DNA of 64,000 nt, from NCBI GenBank assembly GCA_032209605.1, contig JASFXZ010000071.1:558001-622000 (forward strand), in the 5' to 3' direction. How positions within the stretch are numbered: position 1 is the first letter of the stretch; each line of letters opens with the position of its first letter. The notes beneath the pieces were generated by a model. It was not told the DNA's origin. It did not search any database and saw only the letters and a list, made by a program, of their open reading frames with translations. Made by a program: the position numbers and the translations under genes. Of the stretch, positions 18,001 through 48,400 are shown one piece after another. The DNA is from Mactromeris polynyma. Taxonomy: Eukaryota > Mollusca > Bivalvia > Venerida > Mactridae.

Positions 18001-19906
18001 CTTATTTCATCATTCTATCAACTCTGGTCATACATGTACATAGTATTCATTAAGTCATATACAGCAGAACAATACTGTTGATGTAAATACAGTATCTAAC
18101 CTATACCAAGACAAAATGTCCCCAATTCAGCTGATATATAACAACATAATTACAAATGTCAATACTGTTATCAGGTCATAAACAACGCAAGTTTAATAAT
18201 AATAATAGATAATTTTCATTGCACAACAGTTACTGTAACATCGTTTTGGGTATTCACATCAAAATATAGAAGACAAAAAATTGTTCAAGATATTTTAAGT
18301 AAACCTAAGAAAACTTTAGCACTGAAAGGCATGTTTTATGTTCATTAGTTGGCTAATCACTTTATATATAAATCGTTTAATCACTACAATTAATTTCTAT
18401 AAATAAATTGAAAGCAATTATACATGTTGAGGATTGTCAACAACACCCTGTCTCAACCAGTAACCAGCAAGTATTCATGTCCTGTTCATGGTATCATTTT
18501 CATATCATTAAATGTAATCATGCATGAACCAAGATGCAAGATAATTGTACAAAATACTTAAAATTATTACTTACAATCATAAATATGAAACAAACCCAGT
18601 ATAATAATATACTTAGGCAACAAATTGCCAAGACAAAATATAATTGTCAAAACAGTAATTAATCAGAGGAAAATGAGGAAATGTCAGTTTGCACAAGGAA
18701 ATGGATTCGATGATGGAAGAAGTCAGAGAAAATCAATTCAGGGGTTCCAGTAGGTTCTGAATCTCAAGGGTCTTTTTGATAATATTTTACCAGATTTTAC
18801 CATGTCATAGCCAAAGTACCAGTAATTTAGAGAAAAATTTACCCTTGTAGGCCTTCAGACAGAATCCTTGGGTTCGAAATGTGGCTTTTTTCAAATTCCA
18901 GGGGTCAAATGGAACCCTTGCAATTGATTATTTTTTCAATGCAATAAAAAAAATTACCATCGAATGAGAATAATGCCTTTGATTGACAAATGTTTACCAG
19001 CATTGAGAGTAAGAGAGATAAATCACATTGGCAATGGGTAAATCTTGGGATGGTAACAGTTAAATCATAATTACAATTTACAAAGGATTAATCATTTATA
19101 TTGCCAGACTGTTTATGGAAACAGAAATATGAACAAATCTTGCATTGATGACCAGCTTCTGAAACTAGTAAATACACTTCAAGTACATCATGAATGTATG
19201 TCACAAAAGAAAACCTTACAGCAATTTGAGCAATACAAAGTCAAACAAAAGTTGATTTATTTGTTTTTAAAAGTAAATATGCACTATTTGTAATGTAATT
19301 GGCTATTTGATAGTATTTCAAATATTTGGCAGAAATTGAACATTTTAAGAATGATCAAAGAGTTTTTACTCATACTGGACCCAATGATAATCTAATGGAA
19401 ATAACATCACACAATAATTTCATAGGGACCTAAGACTCCACAGTTCTTGATTATAAGTTTCAAAATGGTGTTTATAAACAATTTATGCATGTCCATTGTT
19501 TTTTATCAAAAAGTGTCAGAAATGGCATTAAAATGCAAACAGCAATGCAAATAAACATTTTTTGCTATGAGGTTCAAAACCTAAATTTGAATATGCCTAA
19601 AAGCATGACATACAATCAAAATAAAACGGAAGAAAGAGTCGTCCGAGACTTGAAATTTAAATTGGTCAATGTGTCATTGTTTTCACAAGGAAGGTTGAAT
19701 TCATTAAAATCACCAATAACAGAGAGGCGCTATTAAATGCATAATTATTGCACAACATGATACATGCGTTGAACAAGGTGTTAATTTATTCGAACTGTCA
19801 TTCATAATTAGAGAAAAATGTCTTACAACTGAAGAATCATTGCAGACGATTTTTCAAAACAACCATTTTATTTCGCCATTACAGGGGCCGGTTTAGGAAA
19901 ACTTAC
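15006..19906. other. Intron or spacer with dispersed repeats, no confident exon
   Basis: The stretch holds a degenerate CAGTG-family copy (15112-15280), SINE-like tail sequence (16060-16140), a run of 12 G near 16000-16011, and a GGGTTCCA-type MITE (18739-18920). Open frames at 16590-16826 (minus) and 17371-17625 (plus) were examined and could not be supported as genes. Confidence 0.45.
18739..18920. mobile_element. GGGTTCCA-family MITE, 182 bp
   Basis: The left end 'caggggttcca' and right end 'tggaacccttg' are inverted copies. The interior includes 'aatctcaagggtc' and 'attttaccagattttacc'. A second copy in the opposite orientation lies at 31855-32031, with the same ends and matching interior. 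Confidence 0.8.
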
Positions 19907-19923
19907 CCCATGAACCAATCCAT
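19907..19923 (-). CDS. Tentative first coding exon (MDWFMG)
   Basis: On the minus strand an ATG in good context (gataccATGG) opens ATGGATTGGTTCATGGG, directly followed by donor GTAAGT, giving phase 2. The frame upstream stays open for 16 codons before an in-frame TAA, so the true start could differ. It lies about 130 bp below the promoter candidate and may begin the gene that ends at 2405, but the connection is not shown by the sequence. Confidence 0.3.
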
Positions 19924-20019
19924 GGTATCTCGGAGATACTCTGGTAGCCTGTCCAGCTTGAAGTTATATTACATTTAGGACGTTTTTCTCATATAAATGA
20001 CCTCTGATTTCTCTTTTTT

Positions 20020-20170
20020 TCCCAAAACACGTCAAAGATGGCGGTGAGCCAGCAACAAAATTGAAGAGTATTCAAGAGCGATTACTCTGTACGTCTTAAT
20101 TTGTGGTTTTGTGCGTTACCGTAAAACCGCAACATTTTGTCGAGGAAGTAAATTTGACAGCGCGTTTATT
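20020..20170. promoter_or_regulatory. CpG-enriched promoter candidate with YY1-type motif
   Basis: The motif AAGATGGCGG (near 20035-20045) is the classical YY1 site found at the start of many animal housekeeping genes. CpG dinucleotides are more frequent from about 19900 to 20180 than in the surrounding AT-rich DNA. It suits the minus-strand candidate exon at 19907-19923. On the plus strand the same motif reads ATGGCG followed by a GTGAGC donor, so a divergent or opposite transcript is also possible. Confidence 0.4.
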
Positions 20171-20842
20171 ATTATTCGTGTAGAATAAAATATTTAAATA
20201 AACAAGTAAATGTAAAATGTTTGACAATATGTATTCATTACTAGTAGTTGCGCTAAGATTAGGCCAGTGATTTTATTTATTTCCACATTCGTTGGGTGTC
20301 TTACCCTAGGTCTAGATGCGTTTTTTGCCAAGATTCTAGATATTTTAATAGCGATAGAATCTACTGTAGCTACAGCTTCACATCTTAATTTACTAGGCAT
20401 AGTTTATATCTGTGTATCATTTTGATGCAATAGTCTAATCAGATCAAGCTGATGCTGTGTGTATAATATTGTGTAAAGGAAGAATTTCTTCACTTAATTT
20501 AGAAAATCTACATGCAGATCTAATTGTGCTGTATATATTGTGATGAGAAGTGACCTTAAACACCTTGGAACATTCAGTAACATACAATAAATAAGTTGCA
20601 GATCCAGCACAGTGTGCTTGGCTGAGTAAAAAGAATTTCTCAGACTGAACAGTTCTGGTAGACCTATCAACAGTATTTGCTACATGTATCTGATCAATGT
20701 GTCTGGTATTCATGAACAATGGTAAAATCTCGCTTAAAGATTACCTCAAAAGTGAAACCATCTCGTTAATTTAAATAATATTATATTTTCATGGACCAGT
20801 TTTTATATCAAATTACCTCACAACTTCGACTAAACTAATTTT

Positions 20843-20898
20843 TGTTGGAACCAAAGACCTAAATACCAGTATAGGCCTATACAATATTTAGGTCTTTG
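20843..20898. repeat. Short inverted repeat (hairpin)
   Basis: The arms 'ccaaagacctaaata' and 'tatttaggtctttgttgg' surround a centre containing 'ataggcctat', which is itself a palindrome. This is probably a remnant of a small fold-back element. Confidence 0.7.
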
Positions 20899-21179
20899 TT
20901 GGAAGTATCTTATCATTGAGGTATCACTGTTTATCAGGGGCGGGTGATTTTGGCTTACGGGAGGGGGGGGGGGCATAACTTCTTGTCTCTTGGTCATTTT
21001 TTTTGGTTTTGCTCAAGCCTTATAAAACAGCAATGTTTTATTCTTTATTTTTAAATTATTTAACATAAATTATAATGCTATACTACAACAAATCAGAATC
21101 GTATCCAAACCCAAATCAGCAGTTGTTGAGAGTTTGTTGCTCTAGACAAGTTGAATTTGTAATCAAATTTATATTTAAA

Positions 21180-21365
21180 TAGGAGATAATCTGTGATAAA
21201 TGCTTTCATACAGATGTACTCAACAACTCTGCAATGTCATTTTTCTAAAGTCTTTCCCAAAACCACAAATACATGAGTCCAATACAGGTGTTTTCTAACC
21301 TGACCTACGCGCACGTGAAATACCTATATTGGACTCATGTAATGAGGAGTAAAAGTCAAACTAGT
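21180..21365. repeat. Central part of the ~350 bp fold-back element
   Basis: The inverted arms 'acatgagtccaatacaggt' and 'acctatattggactcatgt' correspond to the centre of the element at 23566-23911. The left flank 'gataatctgtgataaatgc' also matches. The outer right arm is missing. Confidence 0.7.
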
Positions 21366-22099
21366 CTATGTGCGTGTAAATAAAGAAGGAGATAGACATG
21401 TTTCGCATTTTCTTCTCAAAATCATCATAAATTAAAGATTCAAAGCAAGGACAAAATGCCTAAAATATCTTGGTTGCCATGACAACTCCAAGCATCCGAA
21501 CCCAACAGTAACAACAAAAAACAAAGAACTGTCTGATATATTTATTAGTAAATACAATTTTTAACAATCGTAACAATGTCATACTAAAATGTCATAGTAT
21601 TTTCAATATCTAAATTTGATTAAAATATTAAAACAGAAAATAACACCATTCATCTGCTGTGTCTAAACTCCTTACTACTAGACAAATAAGGTACTACACG
21701 TATATCTATAATTCACACACATGCACATGAACAAACAACCCCCTAGTCACGACACTTATTCTCATTTCATTAATACTACATTGTAGCCCTTCTCTGGTCT
21801 AAAATGGTGTGCACGAAATTCACCATGATTTAAAATGTTTAATATCTTGTTTACAAATAAATTCTCAAGACCAATTGGAAGACATGGGTAGGCGCCAAGC
21901 ATATTTGTAAATAAAGATAATCAACCAATGACAAAACATAATAAACATCCACTTTAATGTCACTTAATCATTGGTTCAAATTGTGGTTTTTGCTGCATAA
22001 TGTATCAGCCAAACCACTCAAGTATAATTTATAAGATGTACATGTATAAATTATAATACATGAATTTAACTTCCTATTGGCCACGGGGAACAGATCATA

Positions 22100-22348
22100 A
22101 TGACGTCCCAGCGACTTAGTGTCAATACTTCTGACTTTTCAGTAAAAACCTGTGAAATAATGGTTTTATTACCAAATCGATTTCTGAAAATGCTGAATAA
22201 GAAAAATTTAGTGCAAAAAAGTAAACTAAAGAAACGACTTTCAGAAGCTTCCCCCAAAAATTGTTATCGGATAAATGCTCGAAAAGATGTACAAGATGGA
22301 AGAATTGTTTTCACAGTTCTGCTGCACATGAAACAGTCCCTTGTATAG
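22100..22348 (+). CDS. Possible small open frame, 82 codons
   Basis: The ATG-initiated frame encodes a basic peptide (MTSQRLSVNTSDF... with the Lys-rich stretch KKNLVQKSKLKKR) and ends in TAG. The antisense strand is also partly open. No domain, splice partner or promoter was recognised. It could be a chance frame or a repeat fragment. Confidence 0.15.
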   Translation: MTSQRLSVNTSDFSVKTCEIMVLLPNRFLKMLNKKNLVQKSKLKKRLSEASPKNCYRINARKDVQDGRIVFTVLLHMKQSLV

Positions 22349-23565
22349 CACAACAGATCAAACTGTTTCATGTCTTGAGTAGGAACGACTTTACAACCGA
22401 ATGTGCATCCCGAAGACCCGCTAAAATGATTGCGTAATCCGTTTTTTAGATATATACTTTGTGTGATTATTCCTGTTCTATTTGGTAATGATATATTTAC
22501 CAATATCAGTCTAGCAACTAATCCTCATTTTCATTAATGTGTGGGACCCTAAAAAATTATCAGGTCTCTGAAAATGGCCCAGTTGGGGTACCGGGACCCC
22601 TATTTGAAAAGATTCAATGAAAACCCTCTCCTGATGACTTTATGATTTTATTTAACAGAGATTGTTTTTCATGACAGTCATATTTTGTATCAGGATCACA
22701 AGTAACACTAATGTATAATGAGTCTCTTACAACAAAGGGAAGAAAAACAATAAATTCCCATCACCTCAAAATATACCACACAAATAGAACTTTGACATGA
22801 ATCAGCAAGGTAGGGACACGGAACTGTCACCTTAAATAAGGTTTACATGTTTATAACTTCTTAAGACATCAGTAATGCAGTGACATTAGATTAATATGTC
22901 TCTTGGTCAGCAGAAAAATGTTTCAACTTTTGTTAAAGATGCTGTCATGTCAGATTTGCGTGAATTAACGTGACATCATCATCCAAGTTCATACAGTATT
23001 CTGTGACAGCTATCATTATTTTAATCATACAAATGTAACCCTAATGACATATAAACAACACGAGATAGAATTAAATAGAAACAAAAATGACAACAATAAA
23101 GTCATCTTAATTTTGATTAATGCTTCATACAATCTGAGTTATCAAACTGAGAGTACACATACTCACTCTATTGTATTGTTGTAACTTAGTACAGCTTAAC
23201 CAAATAGTGTAAATTCTGGATATAAAACTAAGACTTAGTCTCAGAATGCAGCCTTACCATTGGTCAATTTTATGACTGTGCTCATTAGCAACCAATCAGA
23301 GGCTTGAGTTCTGAGAATGGTACCAAAACTCAAATTTATTCAAGCTTATTCATTCTAAAGTTTTTTATTTTAAGCTAAAATGTGATGCAACATGTAATGC
23401 TTATAAAACATTTAATCTCTCCTAAGATGCTACTTGAGAAAGAAGCAATACTGGCATTCTATGAGAAGACATGGTTGTAACCTTGGTAAGGTTTGACACT
23501 ACAACATCAATGTTCAGTACACAACCACTCCCTATGTGTCACTGTTGTTATATTTCATATTTGTA

Positions 23566-23911
23566 GGTAGATAATCTTGATTTTTGTCATAATATGCTTG
23601 ATTGTAAGTAAAGATAATTGGTGGTAAATGCCTTCATAGAAATGTACTCAACAACACTGCATTGTCACTTTTCTTACATCTTCACTAAAACCACAAATAT
23701 ACGAGTCCAATACAGGTATTATTTATCCTGACCAACAAACCTAGTTAGCTCTAGCCTAGGAAATACCTGTATCAGACTCGTGTTTCGTAGTTCAAGGAAT
23801 CCAAGAAAAACTACTATGTTATTTAGAGCATGTCTGTATGAAGGCATTAACATACCATTTTCTCAAAATTATTACTTGGCATATTTTGATAAAAAAATGA
23901 GATTATCTACC
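23566..23911. repeat. Fold-back (palindromic) element, 346 bp, best copy
   Basis: It begins GGTAGATAATC and ends GATTATCTACC. The inverted match continues, with gaps, through almost the whole length to a centre near 23735, including the arms 'gagtccaatacaggtatt' and 'aatacctgtatcagactcg'. Related copies lie at 4215-4570, 21180-21365 and 51310-51545. It has no coding capacity. Confidence 0.85.
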
Positions 23912-26053
23912 ATAAATAAGTACACAAATTTGAAATAAAATATTCCAAAAATTCAATATTCCCTAATAACAGGAAAATAACTTTAAAACCAAAGTCAACA
24001 AATTAAAGTCATGGATGTCAGATAAAGACAAAAAGATGAGCTATTTCAAAATCCCAAGAGGGAGAGGAAAATAAATGTCAAGGATATGTACCTGATAGTT
24101 AATATTGAGCTTGGACCTTATTTATCAACATTTTAAAACTGAAACTCAACTTAGACTTAAAAGAGTTAAATGTTCATTTTGCTCCTACGTTGTTATAACA
24201 TCATAGATTTGAATAATATTTGGTAAAAGTGTTCAGTGGGTAACAATAATTATTCCGACAAAGTTTCATTCATTTATATTAAAATAATTCGAAAGGCTGG
24301 TAAATTTAACTTTTCCAAATTGAAAGTCTAAGTCTGAGTTTCAGTCTTATAACGTTCGTGAATAAATCCCCTAGTATTTGTAAGCAAAAACATAACAAAT
24401 AAAAATTCAATGCATACACAGATGTAACACATTCTGACCATACAAGCCATGAATGCTGAGGAAATATACCAGTTTCAATATATCTTGAGGTACTGTCTTT
24501 AACAAAGAGGTACTGGGTTACATACATATTCACTGCGAAACCCACGATATACTGTAAAACCCTTCAAAAATTTGTCCAACCAATGTGGGCAATAAAACAA
24601 GCACAAATTGCAATGCTTACACATTGTCACTCTGATATTTGTACATGCATAAAGAGCAGTAGTGATTAGACTTGATGCCTTTTTTAATTGTCATTAGCAA
24701 ACTAGCTGCTAAGCTGCTACTTACACAGAGAATGGAAAATGTGGATACTTAGTATACATGCACTGTTCATGCATTATCCCTCTAGCGTGCTTTTAAAATG
24801 GCCACATTGCTGCAGCACGGATTGTTTGAAAATTCTGATACCTTTATTAAATTTTCAATGCAACGATTCACCTCTTACATCATGTATCATTATATAACTT
24901 GCATTCACAAAGTATCTAATATTGCTGAAGAAAGACATCCTATGATATTCAATAGAAGCAATAGAAAGATTTTGTAGTTTAGTCAACTTACACAAAATTA
25001 TATTCTAGATTTACATAGATTACATTTATACTTAATGTCAACAAAAAACAACACTTTAGTATGGGATCATATTACTGACAGCTGAAAACACGCAACAAAT
25101 TATACCCACCAAAAATCTATAACGATAATAAACGCATAAATCAACCACCACGATAATTATGCAACAAAACATAATTTACGATGCGGTCTTTGTGAAGTCA
25201 ACGCATCATGTAATAATATAGCATCTACTTAAGTACTTTATTGTCTAGCTCTAAAACACTCGGGTATTCAGCAGTTTCACAGGAATAATTGTGAGATCTA
25301 CATATAGAATATAATATCACAGTTTAGTCTGTATACAAGGCCAGAGTTTATTTTATTCTTTGTTAGTCAGACCGTCCAGCAGTAATGTTTGTAACAAAAA
25401 ATCTAATTAAATACAATGATACTGAACAACTCACAATGTTGCTCTGTCTAAATGGCTGTGTCTCGACTCAAGACCAAAACTAGCCAATATTTATATTAAG
25501 TTTTATTCTTGGCCTTCCTATATTAGGAGTCTTCAAAACACCATCTCTGACTATTGTGGTGACCTTGACTTTTGACAAATTGTTTGTTCTACCATAGTCC
25601 CACATACATGCTAATCTAGTCCCCTATTAATGTATTATTTTATAATGTACTGAAACTAATTTTGAACAATTTTCCCCTTCCTCCTCCCTAGATGTTTGGT
25701 AAAGTCTGAAAAACAAATAATAAAAAAACACTGCCCCCAATATGTACAAATGCAAATAAACAAACCTAAAACGGACATAATAACATAAACAACTAATCCT
25801 TTACGATAGCTTATGACTAAAAGCAACCTGATCGATGCATAACATTAAGACATATTATTAAGCAATGTCATGCAGGGAAATATATTCATCATTGTAAAAT
25901 GGCTGTCAGTGAATCATTGCAGGATTTGAATAAAGAATACATGATTTATACACAAATTATCATGTGTACAAAATAAATATCAAGACAAATCAATTAAGAT
26001 AATTCAAACTTGAATTATGTAAAAAATCATTTCAAAACACTTTGATAGGTAAA

Positions 26054-26326
26054 TCACAAATATGAGGCAAGTCGGAACAGAAATGAGATCTTAGTACAGG
26101 AATAAAAGTTTAACAATCTTGCAACCATTTCAAAGTATGTAAAAATCTGTACCCAACATTCCAATGCAGTTTCCAGGTTTTTTTCAGCTGTTTTAAAGCC
26201 ATGATTCAGCCATACTTCGAATGGTACATAGGAGTCTACTTTCCAAATTGAATCCATAATTTCCTGACATTCATTCGGAAAAAGTTCTGACAAAAACCTG
26301 TCCAAAACTGAAGATTTATCATTCAT
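26054..26326 (-). CDS. Possible 90-codon open frame downstream of the sirtuin
   Basis: The ATG-initiated frame starts MNDKSSVLDRFLSELFPNE, continues with helix-like, Leu/Glu-rich sequence containing three Trp, and ends TAA. An acceptor-like 'tctatttcag' lies about 18 bp upstream. It lies 218 bp past the sirtuin stop and may be in that gene's 3' UTR. The composition looks more protein-like than most chance frames here, but no family is recognised. It could be a separate gene, an exon or a fossil transposon fragment. Confidence 0.25.
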   Translation of the reverse strand: MNDKSSVLDRFLSELFPNECQEIMDSIWKVDSYVPFEVWLNHGFKTAEKNLETALECWVQIFTYFEMVARLLNFYSCTKISFLFRLASYL

Positions 26327-26543
26327 GGACAAGAGTTAAAACTGAAATAGATGCCGAAAATGTGTGTTGTGTGTTAAAATTTATATGTTTATATTATGTA
26401 CATTAGCATCAAAAGTCAGCTATTTTACTAATTTTCACCGTTTTCACACAAAAAGATCCTATTTTCATTGGCATGAGTCATGGTCCCAAAATAGCTGGAA
26501 AAAAAACCCTTGTGACAGACTTAATGCAACAATAATAATAATA

Positions 26544-44449
<17,906 letters not shown>

Positions 44450-44600
44450 CCTACATAAAGTACCCTCTCCATAGGGTACACTTAAGAACACATAAAACCA
44501 ATATTATGGCGTGAATTTCATTTTATCTACGAAATTCCAGTTGTCATAATAGTTTGGACGCCATTTTGATCATAGAAACAATTGGTGCACGTGAAGGTTA
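44450..44600 (-). promoter_or_regulatory. Sirtuin promoter/5' leader candidate with upstream ORFs
   Basis: Upstream of the ATG at 44449 lie a YY1-like motif (AAAATGGCGTCC on the minus strand, near 44550-44565), a CACGTG E-box at 44588-44593 and a CCAAT-like box. If transcription starts near the E-box, the leader holds several tiny ORFs, including ATG ATC AAA ATG GCG... ending TGA, ATG ACA ACT... ending TAG, and ATG AAA TTC... ending TAA. The last one begins at 44472, and its TGA overlaps the main ATG as ATGA. The start site itself is inferred. Confidence 0.45.
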
Positions 44601-44881
44601 TACACTTGTGATATATACACTTCAGTGAAGATTAGAAGATTAGATTCCCGTGATAGTTTCGAAGAAGAAATATCGTATAAAATCCATGAATTTCCGTTTT
44701 CGTTTGAATTTGTTATGAACAATAATTAGGTTTAGCTTGTTAACAAATGTTAGCCCTACACAGACTCTTAATTGTGCCCATATTTAAACCTTTAAACTGT
44801 ACATTCTTCTTTACCAAATCATGATAGGCCTATAAGATTCTGTAAAATTCGGATCGTAAGACATTAATTTTGTTATAAAAC

Positions 44882-45405
44882 CAGGCGCGTAGCTGCCTTT
44901 ACGCCAAAAAGCCCGGGCTTGCACATTATTTTCCGATTTTACTTTTCTTCATATCAATAATTAATTAAAGTACGTTAACATATGTTTTCTGTATATTATA
45001 CACGAAAAGGTTATATAAGTAAAACGGCCCATTTAAAAGCAGAATCAATAACATGACACTCTAGGCCTATACTGTATGTTTCATGATAAACATGACGTCA
45101 CTACTACATGTCATCCACTGTATAGTAGTGACGTCAAGTTTTCAACTTTTTAATCATTCATTGTGGTCGGACCGGACGTGTTAGACTCCTTATAAAAATG
45201 AAGAAAACAAGGCATATGACACTCCGCCCGCCCGGTTTTCGCCAAATCTATAAGCCGGAATTTTTCTCGAAAATTCGGCTAAAAAGGCATCAGATGTCAC
45301 CATTTACATTCAACGGTTTCAAAATTTCCCCAGACACCCTAGCATATTGGCGGCTTTGCCGCTCATTTAGGCTTGCACATAGATTTCGGTGCAGCTACGT
45401 GCCTG
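44882..45405. mobile_element. TIR DNA transposon (MITE), 524 bp
   Basis: The left end CAGGCGCGTAGCTGC and right end GCAGCTACGTGCCTG are inverted with one mismatch, flanked by AAAAC on both sides (44877-44881 and 45406-45410). Subterminal 'ggcttgcacat' occurs near both ends. The centre holds a hairpin with 'tgacgtcactacta' and 'tagtagtgacgtca' arms (45092-45135). The 71-codon frame at 45198-45413 crosses the right end and is not considered a gene. Confidence 0.78.
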
Positions 45406-45410
45406 AAAAC

Positions 45411-48400
45411 TGATATGGTGTAGACGCCTACCTCCGGTTCGCAGGGCATCATAGATATATAGGGCCTATTTTTTCGGATTTTTATAATATTTTTACTTTG
45501 CCAACTATTTTTCACCACTTCTCAGGTCAAACTAGGCGAATTTATTTCATGCACTGATTGTAGTTTATAATCATTCAACGCGTCTGACTAGCTCTACACA
45601 TTTATTTAAATGACGAAGTGTATGACCAAATTATTAAATCATAGGATCAAACGCAACGCAATTTGAGAGTTTTACTGAAAATGTTGTCATGAATAGAAAG
45701 CGGCATGATTCTGCTCCAAACATTGCATACAAATTTTCATTCTGACCCGAACATCACATCGAGTACATGGCGAAGGGAAATAACTGCTGCAATGAGTCTG
45801 TGAATATACCATATCAAGTTGTCTCCCTTGTTCATGTATTTGATAATTTCTCTTATTAAAATTAATTGAATCTATTTCCAAAATCATTTACCAATATTTA
45901 AAAAAAACATATTGGTTAAGTATTTGTTCAATACATACTAATCTATCCGGGGCTTGCTGCATAACTACTGTTGCTACTCCAGTACAAATATTGAATTATA
46001 ACATTTTTACACCAAAATCCGTTGTAAACTTTCATATGGTTGGTCTTGGGATGTTGTCAGAACAATCAATGAAAGGGGTTGTATTTTTATAATGTACAAT
46101 ATCTAATATGTGAATTTGATTTGTGATAACATTACTCTTTGAGAAAAAATGATTGGTATTAAGTGAAAATCACTACCATATTATGATTATAATTTAAATG
46201 CCTTTTCTTCTATCTGAGACACAGTTCTTCTATCACAAACATGACAGTCAGTTTACCAAACTAGCATTCTTGAGTTTTCATGCAGTTATATGTTGTTCTC
46301 CTGCAAGCAAAGTGCTGACAAACTAACCCCAATACCAATCGGAAGATGAACAGCATTTAAATATGTACCTTCTTTAGTCTGCTTCACAGATGACATGTCT
46401 TGTCAAGTGATTAAACTCTGTACAGTATATATAGATCTGCCCACATTCACTTTACCTGCTAAGCTATCCAGATTTTTTGTATGGGTTTTAACACCATTTT
46501 TCAACACTTTTTCAGTTGAACAGGATGGGCAGTTGACTTAATCACTTTCCAGGAATGAATTATCAACCAGCTAAGTTGAAAACATTAACCCGATCCTTTC
46601 GACCTCAATGAACATGATTTTACAGTTGTCTACTTGTTTATATTTATCTCTGGCTTTCTGTGTCTAGAATTATGAATATGCACATTGTATACTATAATCA
46701 GCGTATGTAAACATAAACAATATAACAGAATTGTGTAGGAGCGAAAACTTCCGTAACTGCAACGGAAAGGAGGGATAATGCACAATTCACTCGCGGCATC
46801 GATATATTCTGTGTAATAGTCTTGTAATATATTAATGCATAAAGGTCAGGATCAGGTTAATTGCTACAAGCAGTACTAACTTGCTCTTCTACATAGAGCC
46901 GACAACCAGCCCTTAGGAATCGGAGGAATAAGACATACAACCACAGTAAAACGTCTTAGGACATGACCTGCCCCGCCCGGGAATTGACCTCTGTGGTGCC
47001 AGCCTAGAGCTCTATCAAGTAAGCTAACCAGAGAGATGGTTTGATATTTGTAACAGGTAAGTTTAGTGACAAGCGCAAATTTCTGAGGTAGTTATTATTA
47101 TAGTATGTTATGATTTGATCAAGAAATAAAAACAATATATGTGTTCATAGAACATTTATTGTCATTTAGTACATTAAAACACGCATATAAAATAATGTAT
47201 AAAAGTACAATATGTTTATGTATGGAAATAAACTATTACCTATAGGATTACATAACTTGTAATATAAAATATATCTTTATTGAGTTCTTCATTTATTTTT
47301 TGAAAACTATAATAAAACAATTTTTTCTTCTTAAAACAACAAATTAAATGCACTTTAACTTAATTGTGAAGCCCTATCCTTTGCATTATAACTAAACGAT
47401 TCATTGTGACCAAAATATTTAAACATTTTTTGCATCCTTCTGAACATTTTCTGTGCATGTACAAAAACATCAAAAAAGGTGACTGTGACGCAAATAAAAT
47501 CTTGTGTTAATCCTATGGTTTAATAGATTATTTAGTGTATATTACAATAGATAATGTATTGATATAGCCCTCATATATGTTGATTTTACTGTTTAATTTA
47601 TTTACTACATAGCCACAAGTTGAAACTATGTCATCCTTTTAAACTACAGGCTGTCATTAAAACTACATTTTTACATCAACATTACATCCAATAAATGTTT
47701 GGTTTCGTTTTAAATTTGTTTCAATATCAAAATGTTGACGCAAGTCCTAAATTTTTTTCCAAAAAGCCAAAACATTTTTATTAAAATCACAATGGCTGTC
47801 ACTCAGTATGAAGTAAGATGGTATCGATACATTTATATCCATTGCAAAATGTATACACATACAAATGATGGTAAATTTGTTCATCTAATACATACAAATA
47901 ATATACATATATATATATCAAATGGAAGAATATACACACACATATATAACATACTGCAGGTACGAATACAATACAAAGCTAAAAACATTCATAGTATATG
48001 AACGATATATCCAAACAGACTACCAGACTATGTTATCAACTTAGTTACCAAGTTCCATTTTGATGCAAATTTCGGTAAAATACCTAACATAAAGAGGTTG
48101 GTGACGTGCATGGAAAAAATCATCTGGCTAAACACAGGAAGGTATCAGATGAGTCGAATGAAATCCATAATAAAAATTAAGCCTTCTATAGACAGATTAG
48201 CAACTTTTTTACAGTTCAATTTTATTTCGTCCTTATTCTTCTCCTTGCGGTTCTTAAATCTTCTGTCACCTCAAATAAAACACATTTGTTTTGCCAGAGT
48301 AGTTTGCTCGTTAATTCAGAGTTCGTTAAAATAATTAAATAAGGTATTTTTAACAATAACATCACACAACTTATTAAAGTTGTTGTTATTTTATAGGTGT

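Larger units (their letters stand above)
20171..26053. other. Gene-poor spacer
   Basis: No multi-exon gene could be assembled. The stretch contains a hairpin (20843-20898), two fold-back elements (21180-21365 and 23566-23911), a run of about 12 G (20960-20973) and a small open frame (22100-22348). The right part may be sirtuin 3' UTR. Confidence 0.5.

Noticed and set aside
22066..22503. Overlapping minus-strand frames opposite 22100-22348
   Set aside because: Both strands are open in the same stretch with no supporting signals; at most one could be real and neither is convincing.
45198..45413. 71-codon plus-strand frame
   Set aside because: It runs across the right inverted end of the 44882-45405 transposon and its content is explained by the repeat.
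46860..47045. tRNA gene
   Set aside because: A and B boxes are present, but the cloverleaf is not preserved and a SINE body follows.
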